A DNA stretch of 64,000 bases from Streptomyces antimycoticus (GCF_005405925.1 NZ_BJHV01000001.1:2604001-2668000), one strand, 5' to 3'. Counted from the first letter of the stretch, positions 26,040 to 34,967 are shown. A program made the numbers and translations. Notes: a model not told the origin generated them from the sequence alone.

Positions 26040-27695
26040 CTACCCCACCGCCTTGGCCGCCGCGCGGCCCGCCGTACGGCCCGAGAAGAGACAGCCGCCC
26101 AGGAAGGTGCCCTCCAGGGAGCGGTAGCCGTGCACTCCCCCGCCGCCGAAGCCCGCCGCTTCCCCGGCCGCGTAGACACCGGGCAGCGGTTCGCCGCCCT
26201 CGGTCAGGACGCGGGACGAGAGGTCCGTCTCGAGGCCGCCGAGCGTCTTGCGGGTCAGGATGTTCAGGCGCACGGCGATCAGCGGACCCGCCTTGGGGTC
26301 GAGGATGCGGTGCGGGGCCGCGGTGCGGATCAGCCGGTCGGCCACATATTTGCGGGTGCCGCGCAGGGCGGTGACCTGGAGGTCCTTGGTGTAGGGGTTG
26401 GCGATCTCGCGGTCGCGGGCGACGATCTCCCGCCGCAGCCCCTCCTCGTCGATGAGCGGCTCCTTGGTGAGCTCGTTCATCCGCCGGACCAGCGCCGGCA
26501 GCGACCGCTCCACGATGAAGTCCGCGCCGTGGTCCATGAACGCCTGGACCGGGCCCGGGGCCCCGGCCCGGCCGCGGCCGATCACATCGCGGACGCTCTT
26601 GCCGGTGAGGTCGGGGTTCTGCTCGGAGCCGGAGAGCGCGAACTCCTTCTCGATGATCTTCCGGGTGAGCACGAACCAGGTGTAGTCGTAGCCGGTCCGC
26701 ATGATGTGCTCGAGCGTGCCGAGGGTGTCGAAGCCGGGGAACAGCGGCACCGGCAAGCGCTTGCCGCGCGCGTCGAACCACAGCGAGGACGGGCCGGGCA
26801 GGATGCGGATGCCGTGCCGGGGCCAGATGGGGTTCCAGTTCTCGATGCCCTCGGTGTAGTGCCACATCCGGTCGCGGTTGATGATGCGGCCGCCGGTCGC
26901 CTCGGTGATGCCGAGCATATGGCCGTCCACATGGGCCGGGACTCCGGAGATCATCCGCTCGGGCGGGGAGCCCAGCCGCTCGGGCCAGTTTGCGCGGACC
27001 AGGTCGTGGTTGCCGCCGATGCCGCCGGAGGTGATGATCACGGCTTGGGCGCGCAGTTCGAAGGCGCCGGCCACCTCGCGGCCGCTGGGGGTGCCGCGCT
27101 CGGCGTCGCTGGGCTCCAGGATGTCGCCGGTGACGGTGTCGACCGTGCCCGCGCTGCGGGCCAGCCCCGTCACCCGGTGCCGGAAGCGCAGCTCGACCAG
27201 GCCACGGGCGGCCGCCTCCCGCACCCGCCGCTCGAAGGGGGCGACCACACCGGGGCCGGTGCCCCAGGTGATGTGAAAGCGGGGCACGGAGTTGCCATGG
27301 CCGGTGGCGTCATAGCCGCCGCGCTCGGCCCAGCCGACGAGCGGGAACAGCCGCAGCCCCTGGGCGTGCAGCCAGGACCGCTTCTCGCCGGCGGCGAAGT
27401 CGACGTACGCCTCGGCCCAGCGGCGCGGCCAGTGGTCCTCCTCGCGGTCGAACCCGGCCGTGCCCAGCCAGTCCTGCCAGGCGAGTTCATGGCTGTCGCG
27501 GATGCGCAGCCGGCGCTGCTCGGGCGAGTCGACGAGGAAGAGACCGCCGAAGGACCAGTGGGCCTGGCCGCCGAGCGACTGCTCGGGCTCCTGGTCGAGC
27601 AGGATCACCTTACGGCCGGCGTCGGCCAGTTCGGCGGTGGCGGCGAGGCCCGCGAGCCCCGCGCCGACCACGATCACGTCCGCGTCGTACGCCAT
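26040..27695 (-). CDS. FAD-binding dehydrogenase, KstD-like
   Basis: Predicted 551-residue flavoprotein of the fumarate reductase/3-ketosteroid-1-dehydrogenase superfamily. N-terminal ADVIVVGAGLAGLAATAELA is the FAD Rossmann motif, followed by GGQAHWSFGGLF. The C-terminal GVYAAGEAAGFGGGGVHGYR and SLEGTFLGGCLFSGRTAGR complete the FAD domain. Whether it dehydrogenates a steroid or another ring is open; the family annotation in Streptomyces is simply FAD-binding dehydrogenase. It is a lone gene. ATG at 27695. Confidence 0.88.
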   Translation of the reverse strand: MAYDADVIVVGAGLAGLAATAELADAGRKVILLDQEPEQSLGGQAHWSFGGLFLVDSPEQRRLRIRDSHELAWQDWLGTAGFDREEDHWPRRWAEAYVDFAAGEKRSWLHAQGLRLFPLVGWAERGGYDATGHGNSVPRFHITWGTGPGVVAPFERRVREAAARGLVELRFRHRVTGLARSAGTVDTVTGDILEPSDAERGTPSGREVAGAFELRAQAVIITSGGIGGNHDLVRANWPERLGSPPERMISGVPAHVDGHMLGITEATGGRIINRDRMWHYTEGIENWNPIWPRHGIRILPGPSSLWFDARGKRLPVPLFPGFDTLGTLEHIMRTGYDYTWFVLTRKIIEKEFALSGSEQNPDLTGKSVRDVIGRGRAGAPGPVQAFMDHGADFIVERSLPALVRRMNELTKEPLIDEEGLRREIVARDREIANPYTKDLQVTALRGTRKYVADRLIRTAAPHRILDPKAGPLIAVRLNILTRKTLGGLETDLSSRVLTEGGEPLPGVYAAGEAAGFGGGGVHGYRSLEGTFLGGCLFSGRTAGRAAAKAVG

Positions 27696-27915
27696 GGTGT
27701 GGTGTCCGTTCTCGTGAGCCCGCCGACGCCCGCCGACGGCGCCATGACCGCGATCCTGCCTACCGCCCAGTACGGCGTCAACCCGGGGTGTGGGAGCGGT
27801 TTCCGGCCGCTTCCGGCCCGCCGACTTCCCCCGCGAAACCTCGACGTAGAACAAAAGGTCACAATCGTTCACCGAGATTGGACACGGTTAGGCCAACCGT
27901 GCATCATCAACGACC

Positions 27916-28652
27916 ATGGCTGACCGCTCCGTTGAGCATTCAGGGCCGACGCCCGAGGTGGAACGTCGCGTGGTGAACCCGACGCTCGTCACCCCCGGCC
28001 CGCAGCCCCTCCAAGCCGGGCCGCCCGTGGACGAGGCGCAGGTGCTCCGCAGCGAGGTGATCGGGCCCCGGCACGCCCGCCGCCGCCCGGTGGACAACCG
28101 CCGTAAGGCGGCCGCCGGGGCGATTCTGCTGTCGGCCACCGGCGCCGCCACCGCCCTCTTCATGCTCATGGGCAAGGACGCCCGTGAGGCGACGGCCGCC
28201 TCCGGACACGACACCTCGACGGCCGTCCCGGACGAGCCGGAGAGCCATACCGTCCCGTATGTCGAGGCGGCGGTGGGCGACACCCCGCTGCGCGGTGCGC
28301 GCGCCGAGAAGCCCAAGCCGCAGCAGCCCGCCGCCCAGCCCGTGGCCCAGGCCCCGGCGGCCGACCCCACGCCGGACAAGCCCCGGACCCCGTCCGCCGG
28401 CAAGGGCCGCTCCACGCCGTCCTGGCCGGGCTGGTCCTCCCGGGGCCGGGACAGTACGACGACTGGCAGGACGCGGTGGAGGCGTTCGACCGCTGGGCCG
28501 AGCAGCAGCAGGAGCGGCAGCGCGACGAGGGCGGCGGCTACGGCGGTGGCTATGGGGGCGGCCAGGGCGGCGGGTACGACGGCGGCTATGGCGGTGGAAC
28601 CGGCTATGGGGGCGACTACGGCGGCGGATACGGCGGTGGCCACCGGCGCTGA
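27916..28652 (+). CDS. Gly/Tyr-rich single-pass membrane protein, one apparent frameshift
   Basis: About 245 residues if one G is restored in the run 28442-28445 (SSRG then PGQYDDWQDAVEAFDRWAEQ). N-terminal 55 residues are basic and polar. A membrane helix follows (AAAGAILLSATGAATALFML, about residues 57-76), then a Pro/Ala linker, a short helix DDWQDAVEAFDRWAEQQQE and a tail made of GGGYGGGYGGGQ-type repeats ending GGGHRR at TGA 28652. The helix and tail appear only in the repaired frame, which strongly supports the repair. Function unknown; the tail resembles low-complexity surface-exposed or phase-separating segments. Confidence 0.72.
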
Positions 28653-28681
28653 CCGGTCCCGCGATCTGCTTGTATGGCGGT

Positions 28682-29218
28682 ATGCCTGATCAGGAACCGC
28701 TTTCCGCCAACGAACTACTCGACATCGTGGACGAGCGGGACCGCGTGGTCGGCCAGGCCCGACGCGGTGACGCCATGGCCCACCGGCTCCGGCACCGCTG
28801 CGTCTTCATCCAGGCCCGGGACGCCCAGGGCCGCGTCTTCGTCCATCGCCGCACCGCCGAGAAGCTGGTCTTCCCCTCGCTCTACGACATGTTCGTCGGC
28901 GGGGTGGTCGGCGCGGGCGAGGGCTATGACGAGGCGGCGCTGCGCGAGGCGGAGGAGGAGCTGGGGGTGCGGGGGCTGCCCGCGCCCGTACCGCTGTTCT
29001 CGTTCCTCTACGAGACGCCCGAGCACACCTGGTGGAGCCGGGTCTACGAGGTGCGCTGCGAGCTGCCGGTCGATCCGCAGGCCGAGGAGGTCGCCTGGCA
29101 CGCCTTTCTCACCGAGGACGAGCTGACCCGGCGGCTGCCCGAGTGGGAGTGGGTGCCGGACGGGCGGGAGGCGTACCGGCGGCTGATGGAGTGGCGCCGT
29201 GAGAGGGTCGAAGCGTGA
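28682..29218 (+). CDS. NUDIX hydrolase
   Basis: Predicted 178-residue NUDIX protein. The box GGVVGAGEGYDEAALREAEE (then ELGV) fits GX5EX7REUXEEXGU exactly, giving a Mg2+-dependent pyrophosphohydrolase. The N-terminus ELLDIVDERDRVVGQARRGD and FVHRRTAEKLVFPSLYDMFV resemble the Idi/YfcD-like subgroup. The substrate is unknown. The stop overlaps the next start (GTGA). Confidence 0.92.
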   Translation: MPDQEPLSANELLDIVDERDRVVGQARRGDAMAHRLRHRCVFIQARDAQGRVFVHRRTAEKLVFPSLYDMFVGGVVGAGEGYDEAALREAEEELGVRGLPAPVPLFSFLYETPEHTWWSRVYEVRCELPVDPQAEEVAWHAFLTEDELTRRLPEWEWVPDGREAYRRLMEWRRERVEA

Positions 29219-29691
29219 CCGAATCCTCCGGGCCCGGGCCTTCGGAGCCTCCGCAGCCTTCGGAGCCTGCACAGCCTGCCCAGCCGCGTGGCGGCGGTCT
29301 CGCCTCGGCGGCGTCGGACGTACGGCTGTGGTTCGCGCCCGAGCGGCTGCGGGAGGAGGGCGGCACCCCCGACTACCGCTTCTCACTCGCCAACGAACGC
29401 ACCTTCCTCGCCTGGCTGCGCACCGCGATGGCGCTGGTGGGCGGCGGCTTCGCGGTCGACCAGTTCCTCCCGGAGACGGCCCGGCCGCTGCGGCTCGCGC
29501 TGGCGCTCGTCCTGCTGGCGGGCGGCGCGCTGTGCGCCCTGCGGGCCATCAGCCACTGGGTGCGCTGCGAGCGGGCCATGCGGCGGGGCGAGGACCTGCC
29601 GATGTCCCGTTTCCCGGTGGTGCTCGGGCTCGCGGTCGGAGTGGTCGCGCTGCTGATGGTGATCGTGGCCGCCTTCGGGTGGGGCGGGTGA
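29215..29691 (+). CDS. DUF202/YidH-family membrane protein
   Basis: Predicted 158-residue membrane protein. After a Pro/Ser/Glu-rich head comes the DUF202 core: LANERTFLAWLRTAMALVGG and three membrane helices, the last being VVLGLAVGVVALLMVIVAAF. GTG start overlaps the NUDIX stop. It is followed at 18 bp by a second DUF202 gene, a common tandem in actinobacteria. Function is not established for the family. Confidence 0.85.
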   Translation: MTESSGPGPSEPPQPSEPAQPAQPRGGGLASAASDVRLWFAPERLREEGGTPDYRFSLANERTFLAWLRTAMALVGGGFAVDQFLPETARPLRLALALVLLAGGALCALRAISHWVRCERAMRRGEDLPMSRFPVVLGLAVGVVALLMVIVAAFGWGG

Positions 29692-29709
29692 CCCGGGAGG
29701 TGTGAGGCG

Positions 29710-30048
29710 ATGCCGGAGGGGAAAGGGACGCACGGACCACGAACGCGGGACCGGGACCCCGGGCTCCAGCCGGAGCGGACGCGGCTGGCCTGGCGCCGTA
29801 CGACGCTGGCGTGCGCGGTGGCCGCCTCGCTCGCGGGCCGGCAGACCCTGCACGGCGGTATCGACCCGGCCTCGCTGGTGGTCCTGGCCCTGGTGGTGGT
29901 GGTCTGGCTCGCCTTCCTGGCGCTGGCCCACCGCCGCATCCGGGCCATGCGCATGCCACGTCCGCCCGCTCTGTCCCCGCGGGCGGCCGTGGCCGCGGTG
30001 GCCTGCACCCTCGCCCTGGCCGTCCTGGGAGCGGCCATGCTGCGCTGA
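29710..30048 (+). CDS. DUF202-family membrane protein
   Basis: Predicted 112-residue partner of the preceding gene. Motif ERTRLAWRRTTLACAVAASL and two further hydrophobic segments (ASLVVLALVVVVWLAFLALA, AVAAVACTLALAVLGAAML). ATG at 29710 with GGAGGTGTGAGG upstream. The two small proteins may form a hetero-oligomer (inference from their pairing). Confidence 0.85.
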   Translation: MPEGKGTHGPRTRDRDPGLQPERTRLAWRRTTLACAVAASLAGRQTLHGGIDPASLVVLALVVVVWLAFLALAHRRIRAMRMPRPPALSPRAAVAAVACTLALAVLGAAMLR

Positions 30049-30054
30049 GACCGC

Positions 30055-30087
30055 GCCCGGGACCGCACTCCCCCGGCGGTCCCGGGC
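30055..30087. terminator. Hairpin between convergent genes
   Basis: Arms GCCCGGGACCGC (30055-30066) and GCGGTCCCGGGC (30076-30087) form a perfect 12-bp stem with a 9-base loop, between the DUF202 stop and the convergent hydrolase stop. GC-rich hairpins without a T tract are usual for Streptomyces terminators. Confidence 0.65.
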
Positions 30088-30147
30088 GGGGACCCCGGGG
30101 CCGCGGGGACCGACCCCGCCGCGGGCCCCCGCCCATGGGCGTCGCGC

Positions 30148-31365
30148 CTACTGGACGAAGCGCACGTCGGGGTAGGAGGCGGACGGCCCGTCCAGCAGGT
30201 CGCGCGGGCGGCCCCGCAGGTGCTGGTCGAAGAAGGCGGTGAGGTAGGCGCGCTGGGCGGCGGTGCTGCGCCCGGGATCCACGGTCCCGATGACCTGCTC
30301 GCGCTGCCGCGCCGGGATGTCCAGGCGTTCGTCGAGCGCGGGCACGATCGTCTGGGCGTCGGTGTAGCTGAAGTGGCCGCCCCGTTCCAGGCTCAGATCG
30401 CGCTTCCAGCCGGTGGACTGGTCCCAGAGCGACTGCCAGGACGGCTCGTTCAGATGGGTCTGATTGGCCTTCCCCAGGAGCATGAAGGGCCGGTTCAGCC
30501 CTTCCACCGCGGCCGGGATGAATTCGGTGCCGCTGTATTTGAGCGTGCCGTCCATGTCGATGCCCGCGTCGATGCGGCCATCGACGCGCATGGCCTCGGC
30601 CGCGGTGATCCCGCCGGCCGAGTGGCCGTACATGCCGACCCGGGTCAGATCCAGCGCCGTGCCCAGGCCACGGGGCAGCCGACGCCCCGCGGCATCGGGA
30701 TTTCCGCCGTCCCGCAGGACGGCCAACTGGTCGAGCACGAAGCGGGTGTCGCCCACCCGGGTCTCGATGGCCTGCTTGCGCTTCCCCGGATCGGTCAACG
30801 GGTCCTTTTGAAGCTCGACCCGGCCGCCGGGGAACTCGACCGGGGACGTCTCATGCGTGTGGTCCATGGTGACCACCACATAGCCGCGGCTGGCGAGTTC
30901 CTCGGCCGTGGACGTTCCCAGCGCGCGGGTGCTCCCAAGGCCCGGCGAGTACAGCACGACCGGCCGGGGCGCATGGTCGTCCGCCGGGGCGGCGGTGGCG
31001 GCGTCGGTCCGCGTGGCGGCCCAGTCCACCTCCCCGGGAGCCGCCAGGCCGAACGAGCCCGCCTCGTCCACGGCACGGGCGGTGCCGGGCGGCATATGGG
31101 GCTGGCGGGGGTACCCGTTCACCGACCGCGCCGGATACCAGACGCTGACCATCAGCTCCCTTTTGCCGCCGGTCACCCAGGGGTCGGTCCGGGCCCGGTC
31201 GACGAGATGGAGTTCGGTCACCCCGACCGACTGCCGCCCCGTCGGTGCGGGCAGTTCGAAGCGCACGGGGTCGGCCGGACCGGCGGCGGAGGCGGCCGTC
31301 CCCACGCCGACGATCAGCGAGAGGGCGAGGGCCGCCGTGGTGGTGAGACCTGTATGGATTCGCAT
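30148..31365 (-). CDS. Secreted alpha/beta hydrolase, platelet-activating-factor acetylhydrolase-like
   Basis: Predicted 405-residue protein with a Sec signal peptide (TTTAALALSLIVGVGTAASAAG, cleavage near residue 28). PAF-acetylhydrolase/chlorophyllase-like fold: VVLYSPGLGSTRALGTSTAE, the nucleophile elbow GMYGHSAGGITAAEAM, an Asp in AGIDMDGTLKY and a His in RGGHFSYTD. These serve ester or lipid hydrolysis outside the cell. Convergent with the DUF202 pair. Confidence 0.88.
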   Translation of the reverse strand: MRIHTGLTTTAALALSLIVGVGTAASAAGPADPVRFELPAPTGRQSVGVTELHLVDRARTDPWVTGGKRELMVSVWYPARSVNGYPRQPHMPPGTARAVDEAGSFGLAAPGEVDWAATRTDAATAAPADDHAPRPVVLYSPGLGSTRALGTSTAEELASRGYVVVTMDHTHETSPVEFPGGRVELQKDPLTDPGKRKQAIETRVGDTRFVLDQLAVLRDGGNPDAAGRRLPRGLGTALDLTRVGMYGHSAGGITAAEAMRVDGRIDAGIDMDGTLKYSGTEFIPAAVEGLNRPFMLLGKANQTHLNEPSWQSLWDQSTGWKRDLSLERGGHFSYTDAQTIVPALDERLDIPARQREQVIGTVDPGRSTAAQRAYLTAFFDQHLRGRPRDLLDGPSASYPDVRFVQ

Positions 31366-31486
31366 GGCGCCGACTCTGCCCGGGCGTCCGCGAGCCCGCC
31401 TCCGCCCGGGGCGGAGGCGCCCCCTGGCATTCCATGGGGTGTTCGGGCCGGTTTCTCAGGGCCACCACGAGGGTGATCCCTGTCGC

Positions 31487-32413
31487 TCAGTCCACCGCGA
31501 TGGCGATCTTGCCCCTGGCGTGGCCCTCCATGCTGAGCCGCTGGGCGTCCGCCGTCTTCTGGAGGGGGAAGACCGCCGCGACCTCGACGCCGAGGGCGCC
31601 GCGCTCGGCGAGGTCGGTGAGGTCCTGGAGGTCGTCGTGGTCGGGGCGCACGAAGATGTAGTGGCCGCCGAGGCCGAGGACGGCGGGGTCGGCGATGGAG
31701 GCCAGGCGGCCTTCGGGGGTGAGGAGTTCGGCGGAGACGGTGAGCGCGTCGCCGCCGACCAGGTCGAGCACGGCGTCCACCCCGTTCGCGGCGAGGGCGC
31801 GGACCCGTTCGGCGAGGCCCTCCCCGTATGTGGTCGGCTCCGCGCCGAGCGCGCGCAGATACTCATGGTTGCGCTCACCCGCGGTGCCGATCACGCGGGC
31901 ACCCATGTGCCGGGCCAGCTGGACCGCCATCGAGCCGACCCCGCCCGCCGCCGCGTGGACCAGGACGGTGTCGCCCTCGCCGACCCTCAGCGCCCGCACC
32001 AGCGACTGGTAGGCCGTCAGCCCCGCCAGCGGGATGCCCGCGGCCTGGGTGAAGGAGAGGTTCCGCGGTTTGCGGGCGAGGGTGCGGATGGGCGCCGCCA
32101 CGTACTCGGCGCAGGTGCCCCGGGAGAGGAAGTCCTCCCGTACGTAGCCGATCACCTCGTCGCCGGGCCGGAACTCCGTCACCGCGGGGCCCGGCCGCTC
32201 CACGACCCCGGAGACGTCCCAGCCGGGGATCACCGGGAAGACCGCGTCCAGGAACGGTTCGAGGTATCCGGCCTGCGCCTTCCAGTCGACGGGGTTCACG
32301 CTGGCGGCCCGGACCCTGATCAGGACGGAGTCGGGGCCGGTCTTCGGCTCCGGGCGCTCCCCGTACTCCAGGATCTCGGGGCCGCCGTAGCGGCGGTAGG
32401 TGATGGCCTTCAT
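31487..32413 (-). CDS. NADP-dependent quinone oxidoreductase-like MDR protein
   Basis: Predicted 308-residue zinc-free medium-chain reductase of the QOR group: MKAITYRRYGGPEILEYGER, then NPVDWKAQAG, and the NADPH-binding VLVHAAAGGVGSMAVQLARH (AAxGxVGxxA type). No zinc ligands are seen. ATG at 32413 with GAGGAG upstream. A set of 15-bp repeats lies just upstream of the start. Confidence 0.9.
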   Translation of the reverse strand: MKAITYRRYGGPEILEYGERPEPKTGPDSVLIRVRAASVNPVDWKAQAGYLEPFLDAVFPVIPGWDVSGVVERPGPAVTEFRPGDEVIGYVREDFLSRGTCAEYVAAPIRTLARKPRNLSFTQAAGIPLAGLTAYQSLVRALRVGEGDTVLVHAAAGGVGSMAVQLARHMGARVIGTAGERNHEYLRALGAEPTTYGEGLAERVRALAANGVDAVLDLVGGDALTVSAELLTPEGRLASIADPAVLGLGGHYIFVRPDHDDLQDLTDLAERGALGVEVAAVFPLQKTADAQRLSMEGHARGKIAIAVD

Positions 32414-32419
32414 GGTGAC

Positions 32420-32490
32420 GCTCCTCGCGGCTCTCATATTCTCGCGGTTCTCACAGCTCCTCGCGGCTCTTCGGGGCTCCTCGCGGCTCT
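32420..32490. repeat. Three 15-bp direct repeats
   Basis: The unit GCTCCTCGCGGCTCT occurs exactly at 32420-32434, 32456-32470 and 32476-32490, with partly matching copies in between. It covers the ribosome-site region of the quinone oxidoreductase gene, so the AGGAG core belongs to the repeat. Slippage is the likely origin; a regulatory effect is possible. Confidence 0.8.
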
Positions 32491-32580
32491 CGCGTTCTCC
32501 TTGCCGCGCTCCTCCTCTTCGACGCTCCTGCTCCCCCACCAGCGGCGCAAATCCGCACCGCCCCGGCCGCCGCCCCGGCG

Positions 32581-33234
32581 CTACGCCGGGCTCTGCGCCG
32601 CCAGCGGCGGCAGCGCGGCCCGTGGCTCCACCCCGCCGAACCAGAAGCCGAGCAGAAACGCGACGGTGGACTCCAGCAGGCGGGCCCGCTCCAGGCCCCC
32701 GGCGTCCAGCGGTACGCAGCCCATATCGCGGACCAGCGTGCGTACGGCCGCCAGGGCCTTCTCGTCGTCCCCGCACAGCGGGACCGCCAGCGGTCCGTCG
32801 GCGAAGACCGGCGGGGTCATCCGCCACACCGCGTCCGAGCAGTGGCAGAACGCCTTCACGACCCGCGCCCCGACGGCCCGTGCGGCGATCCGCTCGGCCA
32901 TGCCCGGTCCGCCGTCGGTGGCGAGGGTGAAGCGCCCGGGGACGACCGCGTTGGTGCAATCGATCAGCGCCCGGCCGCTCAGCGTGCCCTTCGCCGCGCC
33001 CGCCGCCTCCAGGGTCGCCTCCACGCCGTCGTACGCCACCGCCAGCAGCGTCACCGCACCGAATCCGGCGGCCTCGCGCAGACTCCCCGCCCGCGCGCCG
33101 TGGCCGATCCGGGCGGCCAGCGCCGCCGCCTTCGGCCGCGAACGGCCGCCGATGAACAGCTCGTGCCCCGCGCGCGCCCACTGGGTCCCCAGCGCGTCCG
33201 CCATCGTGCCCGTGCCCAGCACTCCGATCCGCAT
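32581..33234 (-). CDS. NADPH-dependent F420 reductase-like dinucleotide-binding protein
   Basis: Predicted 217-residue Rossmann protein of the F420-dependent NADP reductase/ProC-like group: RIGVLGTGTMADALGTQWAR, FIGGRSRPKAAALAARIG and ALIDCTNAVVP. It lacks a long C-terminal domain. It may reduce a cofactor or small carbonyl. Divergent from an HxlR regulator across a perfect 30-bp palindrome, so its expression is probably redox- or ligand-controlled. Confidence 0.85.
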   Translation of the reverse strand: MRIGVLGTGTMADALGTQWARAGHELFIGGRSRPKAAALAARIGHGARAGSLREAAGFGAVTLLAVAYDGVEATLEAAGAAKGTLSGRALIDCTNAVVPGRFTLATDGGPGMAERIAARAVGARVVKAFCHCSDAVWRMTPPVFADGPLAVPLCGDDEKALAAVRTLVRDMGCVPLDAGGLERARLLESTVAFLLGFWFGGVEPRAALPPLAAQSPA

Positions 33235-33284
33235 CGCGGTCTCCTCCTCGTTCTCGCCTGCCGATGGGGAAGGACACTAGGAAG

Positions 33285-33314
33285 TCCGTCGCACACCGCG
33301 CGGTGTGCGACGGA
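33285..33314. promoter_or_regulatory. Perfect 30-bp palindrome, likely HxlR operator
   Basis: Left half TCCGTCGCACACCGC (33285-33299) is followed directly by its exact reverse complement (33300-33314). It sits between the F420-reductase-like start (33234) and the HxlR start (33357). The size and position suit an autoregulatory operator covering divergent promoters. Confidence 0.75.
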
Positions 33315-33356
33315 TGCGCTAGGGCGGACGGCGGTCAGCAGGTCAGGAGGTCATCA

Positions 33357-33773
33357 GTGAGTGAACCGGCGACGACATCGCGGCCCCTCGCACCGGAGGG
33401 ATTCATCGCCGACTGCCGGGCGCGGCTGGGCTTCGATCTGCTGGCCCGCACCTGGACCGCCGTCGTGATCTTCGGGCTGCGGGAGGGGCCGCGCCGACCA
33501 GGCGAACTGCGCGAGGCGATCGGCGGCATCAGTCCGAAGGTGCTCAACGACACTCTGCGCCGCCTGGAGGACGACGGGCTGGTGGAGCGGCGCCGGTACG
33601 CGGAGGCGCCGCCCCGGGTCGAGTACGCGCTGACCCCGCTCGGGGAGACCTTGCTGGGGCCGGTCGAGGCGCTCGGTGCCTGGTCGGTGGAGTACGGGGA
33701 GGCGGTGGTCGAGGCCCAGGAGCGGGCCGAAGAACGGGCCGAGGAACGGGCCGGGCGGGGGCGGGGGCGGTAG
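33357..33773 (+). CDS. HxlR-family transcriptional regulator
   Basis: Predicted 138-residue winged-helix regulator: DCRARLGFDLLARTWTAVVI, then GELREAIGGISPKVLNDTLR RLEDDGL and VEYALTPLGETLLGPVEALG. GTG start at 33357 is set by AGGAGG six bases upstream; an upstream in-frame ATG at 33264 would run through the palindrome. No clear redox Cys apart from the one in ADCRARLGFD, which is the position used for sensing in some HxlR/YodB proteins. A charged Glu/Arg tail follows. Confidence 0.9.
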   Translation: MSEPATTSRPLAPEGFIADCRARLGFDLLARTWTAVVIFGLREGPRRPGELREAIGGISPKVLNDTLRRLEDDGLVERRRYAEAPPRVEYALTPLGETLLGPVEALGAWSVEYGEAVVEAQERAEERAEERAGRGRGR

Positions 33774-33830
33774 TTCCGAGCCCTCCGGGCAGCGGTCCCG
33801 ATGTGCCCGGCGACGGACCCGCACTGGACT

Positions 33831-33847
33831 ACATACCGACTGGTCGG
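33831..33847. promoter_or_regulatory. TetR-type operator upstream of the phosphotransferase/ACAD operon
   Basis: ACATACCGACTGGTCGG holds the near-palindrome CCGAC-TG-GTCGG. Fourteen of the bases recur, inverted, upstream of the converging SDR/ligase/TetR operon at 39546-39562. It lies about 90 bp before the phosphotransferase start. Likely bound by the TetR regulator at 36364-36957. Confidence 0.65.
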
Positions 33848-33937
33848 CATCATGTTGCGGAACGGTTCGTCCGCTCCCCTGACCGAGCGGCTGTGCGTAG
33901 TACCGAGAAGTACCGAGGAAACCCAGGAAGAGGTTCG

Positions 33938-34960
33938 ATGAACGCAGGCAATCCCCCAGGGCTCGACCTCGATCGGCTCCGCGCCCACCTCGACCGCGAA
34001 CGCGCGGGACTGGTGCGCGGGCCGCTGAGCGCCGAGCTGATCGAAGGCGGCCGTTCGAATCTCACCTACACGGTCACCGACGGCACCTCCCGCTGGGTCG
34101 TCCGCCGGCCGCCGCTGGGCCATGTCCTCGCCACCGCCCATGACATGGCGCGGGAACACCGGGTGATCAGCGCCCTGCACCCGACGGCCGTGCCGGTGCC
34201 GGAGCCGGTGCTGCTGTGCGAGGACGAGACGGTGGTCGGATCGCCCTTCTACGTCATGGAGTTCGTCGAGGGCACCCCGTACCGCACCGCCGAGCAGCTC
34301 GCCGGCATCGGCCCGGAGCGCACCCGGGAGGTCGTCCTCTCCCTCGTCGACACGCTCGTGGCGCTGCACTCCGTGGACCCGGCCGAGGTCGGGCTCGGCG
34401 ACTTCGGGCGCCCGGAGGGGTTCCTGGAGCGGCAGCTTCGCCGCTGGGGCAAGCAGCTGGCGGCCTCGCGCAGCCGTGAGCTGTCCGGGATCGACGAGCT
34501 GCACACCCGGCTCGCCAAGGCGCTGCCGGCCTCCCCCACGCCCACGGTCGTCCACGGCGACTACCGCCTGGACAACGTCCTGGTGAACGCCGACGACCGG
34601 ATCACGGCGATCCTCGACTGGGAGATGTCCACGCTCGGCGATCCGCTGACCGACCTCGGGCTGATCGTGATGTACAGCGGTCATCCGAATCTCGCCGACT
34701 CCCCCATCTCCTCCACCCAGGGCGCCCCCGGCCACCCCGCCACGGACGAGCTGATCCAGCGCTATGCCGAGGGTTCGGGGCGCGATGTGAGCGGCGTGTC
34801 CTGGTACACCGCCTTCGCCTACTTCAAGCTCGCGGTGATCCTCGAGGGCATCCACTACCGCTACACCCTCGGCCAGACCGTCGGCGCGGGCTTCGACCGC
34901 ATCGGCGACATCGTCCCCGCCTTCATCGACCACGGCCTCACCACCCTCGAGGAGAGCTGA
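33938..34960 (+). CDS. Phosphotransferase-family protein, ACAD10/11-like
   Basis: Predicted 340-residue APH-fold kinase-like protein: the nucleotide loop IEGGRSNLTYTV, the catalytic loop VVHGDYRLDNVLVN (about residue 205) and the metal motif AILDWEMSTLGDPLTDLG. This subgroup sits beside acyl-CoA dehydrogenases and in mammals is fused to them (ACAD10/11), where it phosphorylates hydroxyacyl-CoA. Start ATG at 33938 after AGGAAGAGG. The acyl-CoA dehydrogenase follows at 7 bp. Confidence 0.9.
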   Translation: MNAGNPPGLDLDRLRAHLDRERAGLVRGPLSAELIEGGRSNLTYTVTDGTSRWVVRRPPLGHVLATAHDMAREHRVISALHPTAVPVPEPVLLCEDETVVGSPFYVMEFVEGTPYRTAEQLAGIGPERTREVVLSLVDTLVALHSVDPAEVGLGDFGRPEGFLERQLRRWGKQLAASRSRELSGIDELHTRLAKALPASPTPTVVHGDYRLDNVLVNADDRITAILDWEMSTLGDPLTDLGLIVMYSGHPNLADSPISSTQGAPGHPATDELIQRYAEGSGRDVSGVSWYTAFAYFKLAVILEGIHYRYTLGQTVGAGFDRIGDIVPAFIDHGLTTLEES

Positions 34961-34967
34961 TCCCGTC

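Noticed and set aside
33264..33356. Upstream ATG start for the HxlR gene
   Set aside because: It would translate the 30-bp palindrome and lacks a ribosome site, whereas the GTG at 33357 has AGGAGG six bases upstream.
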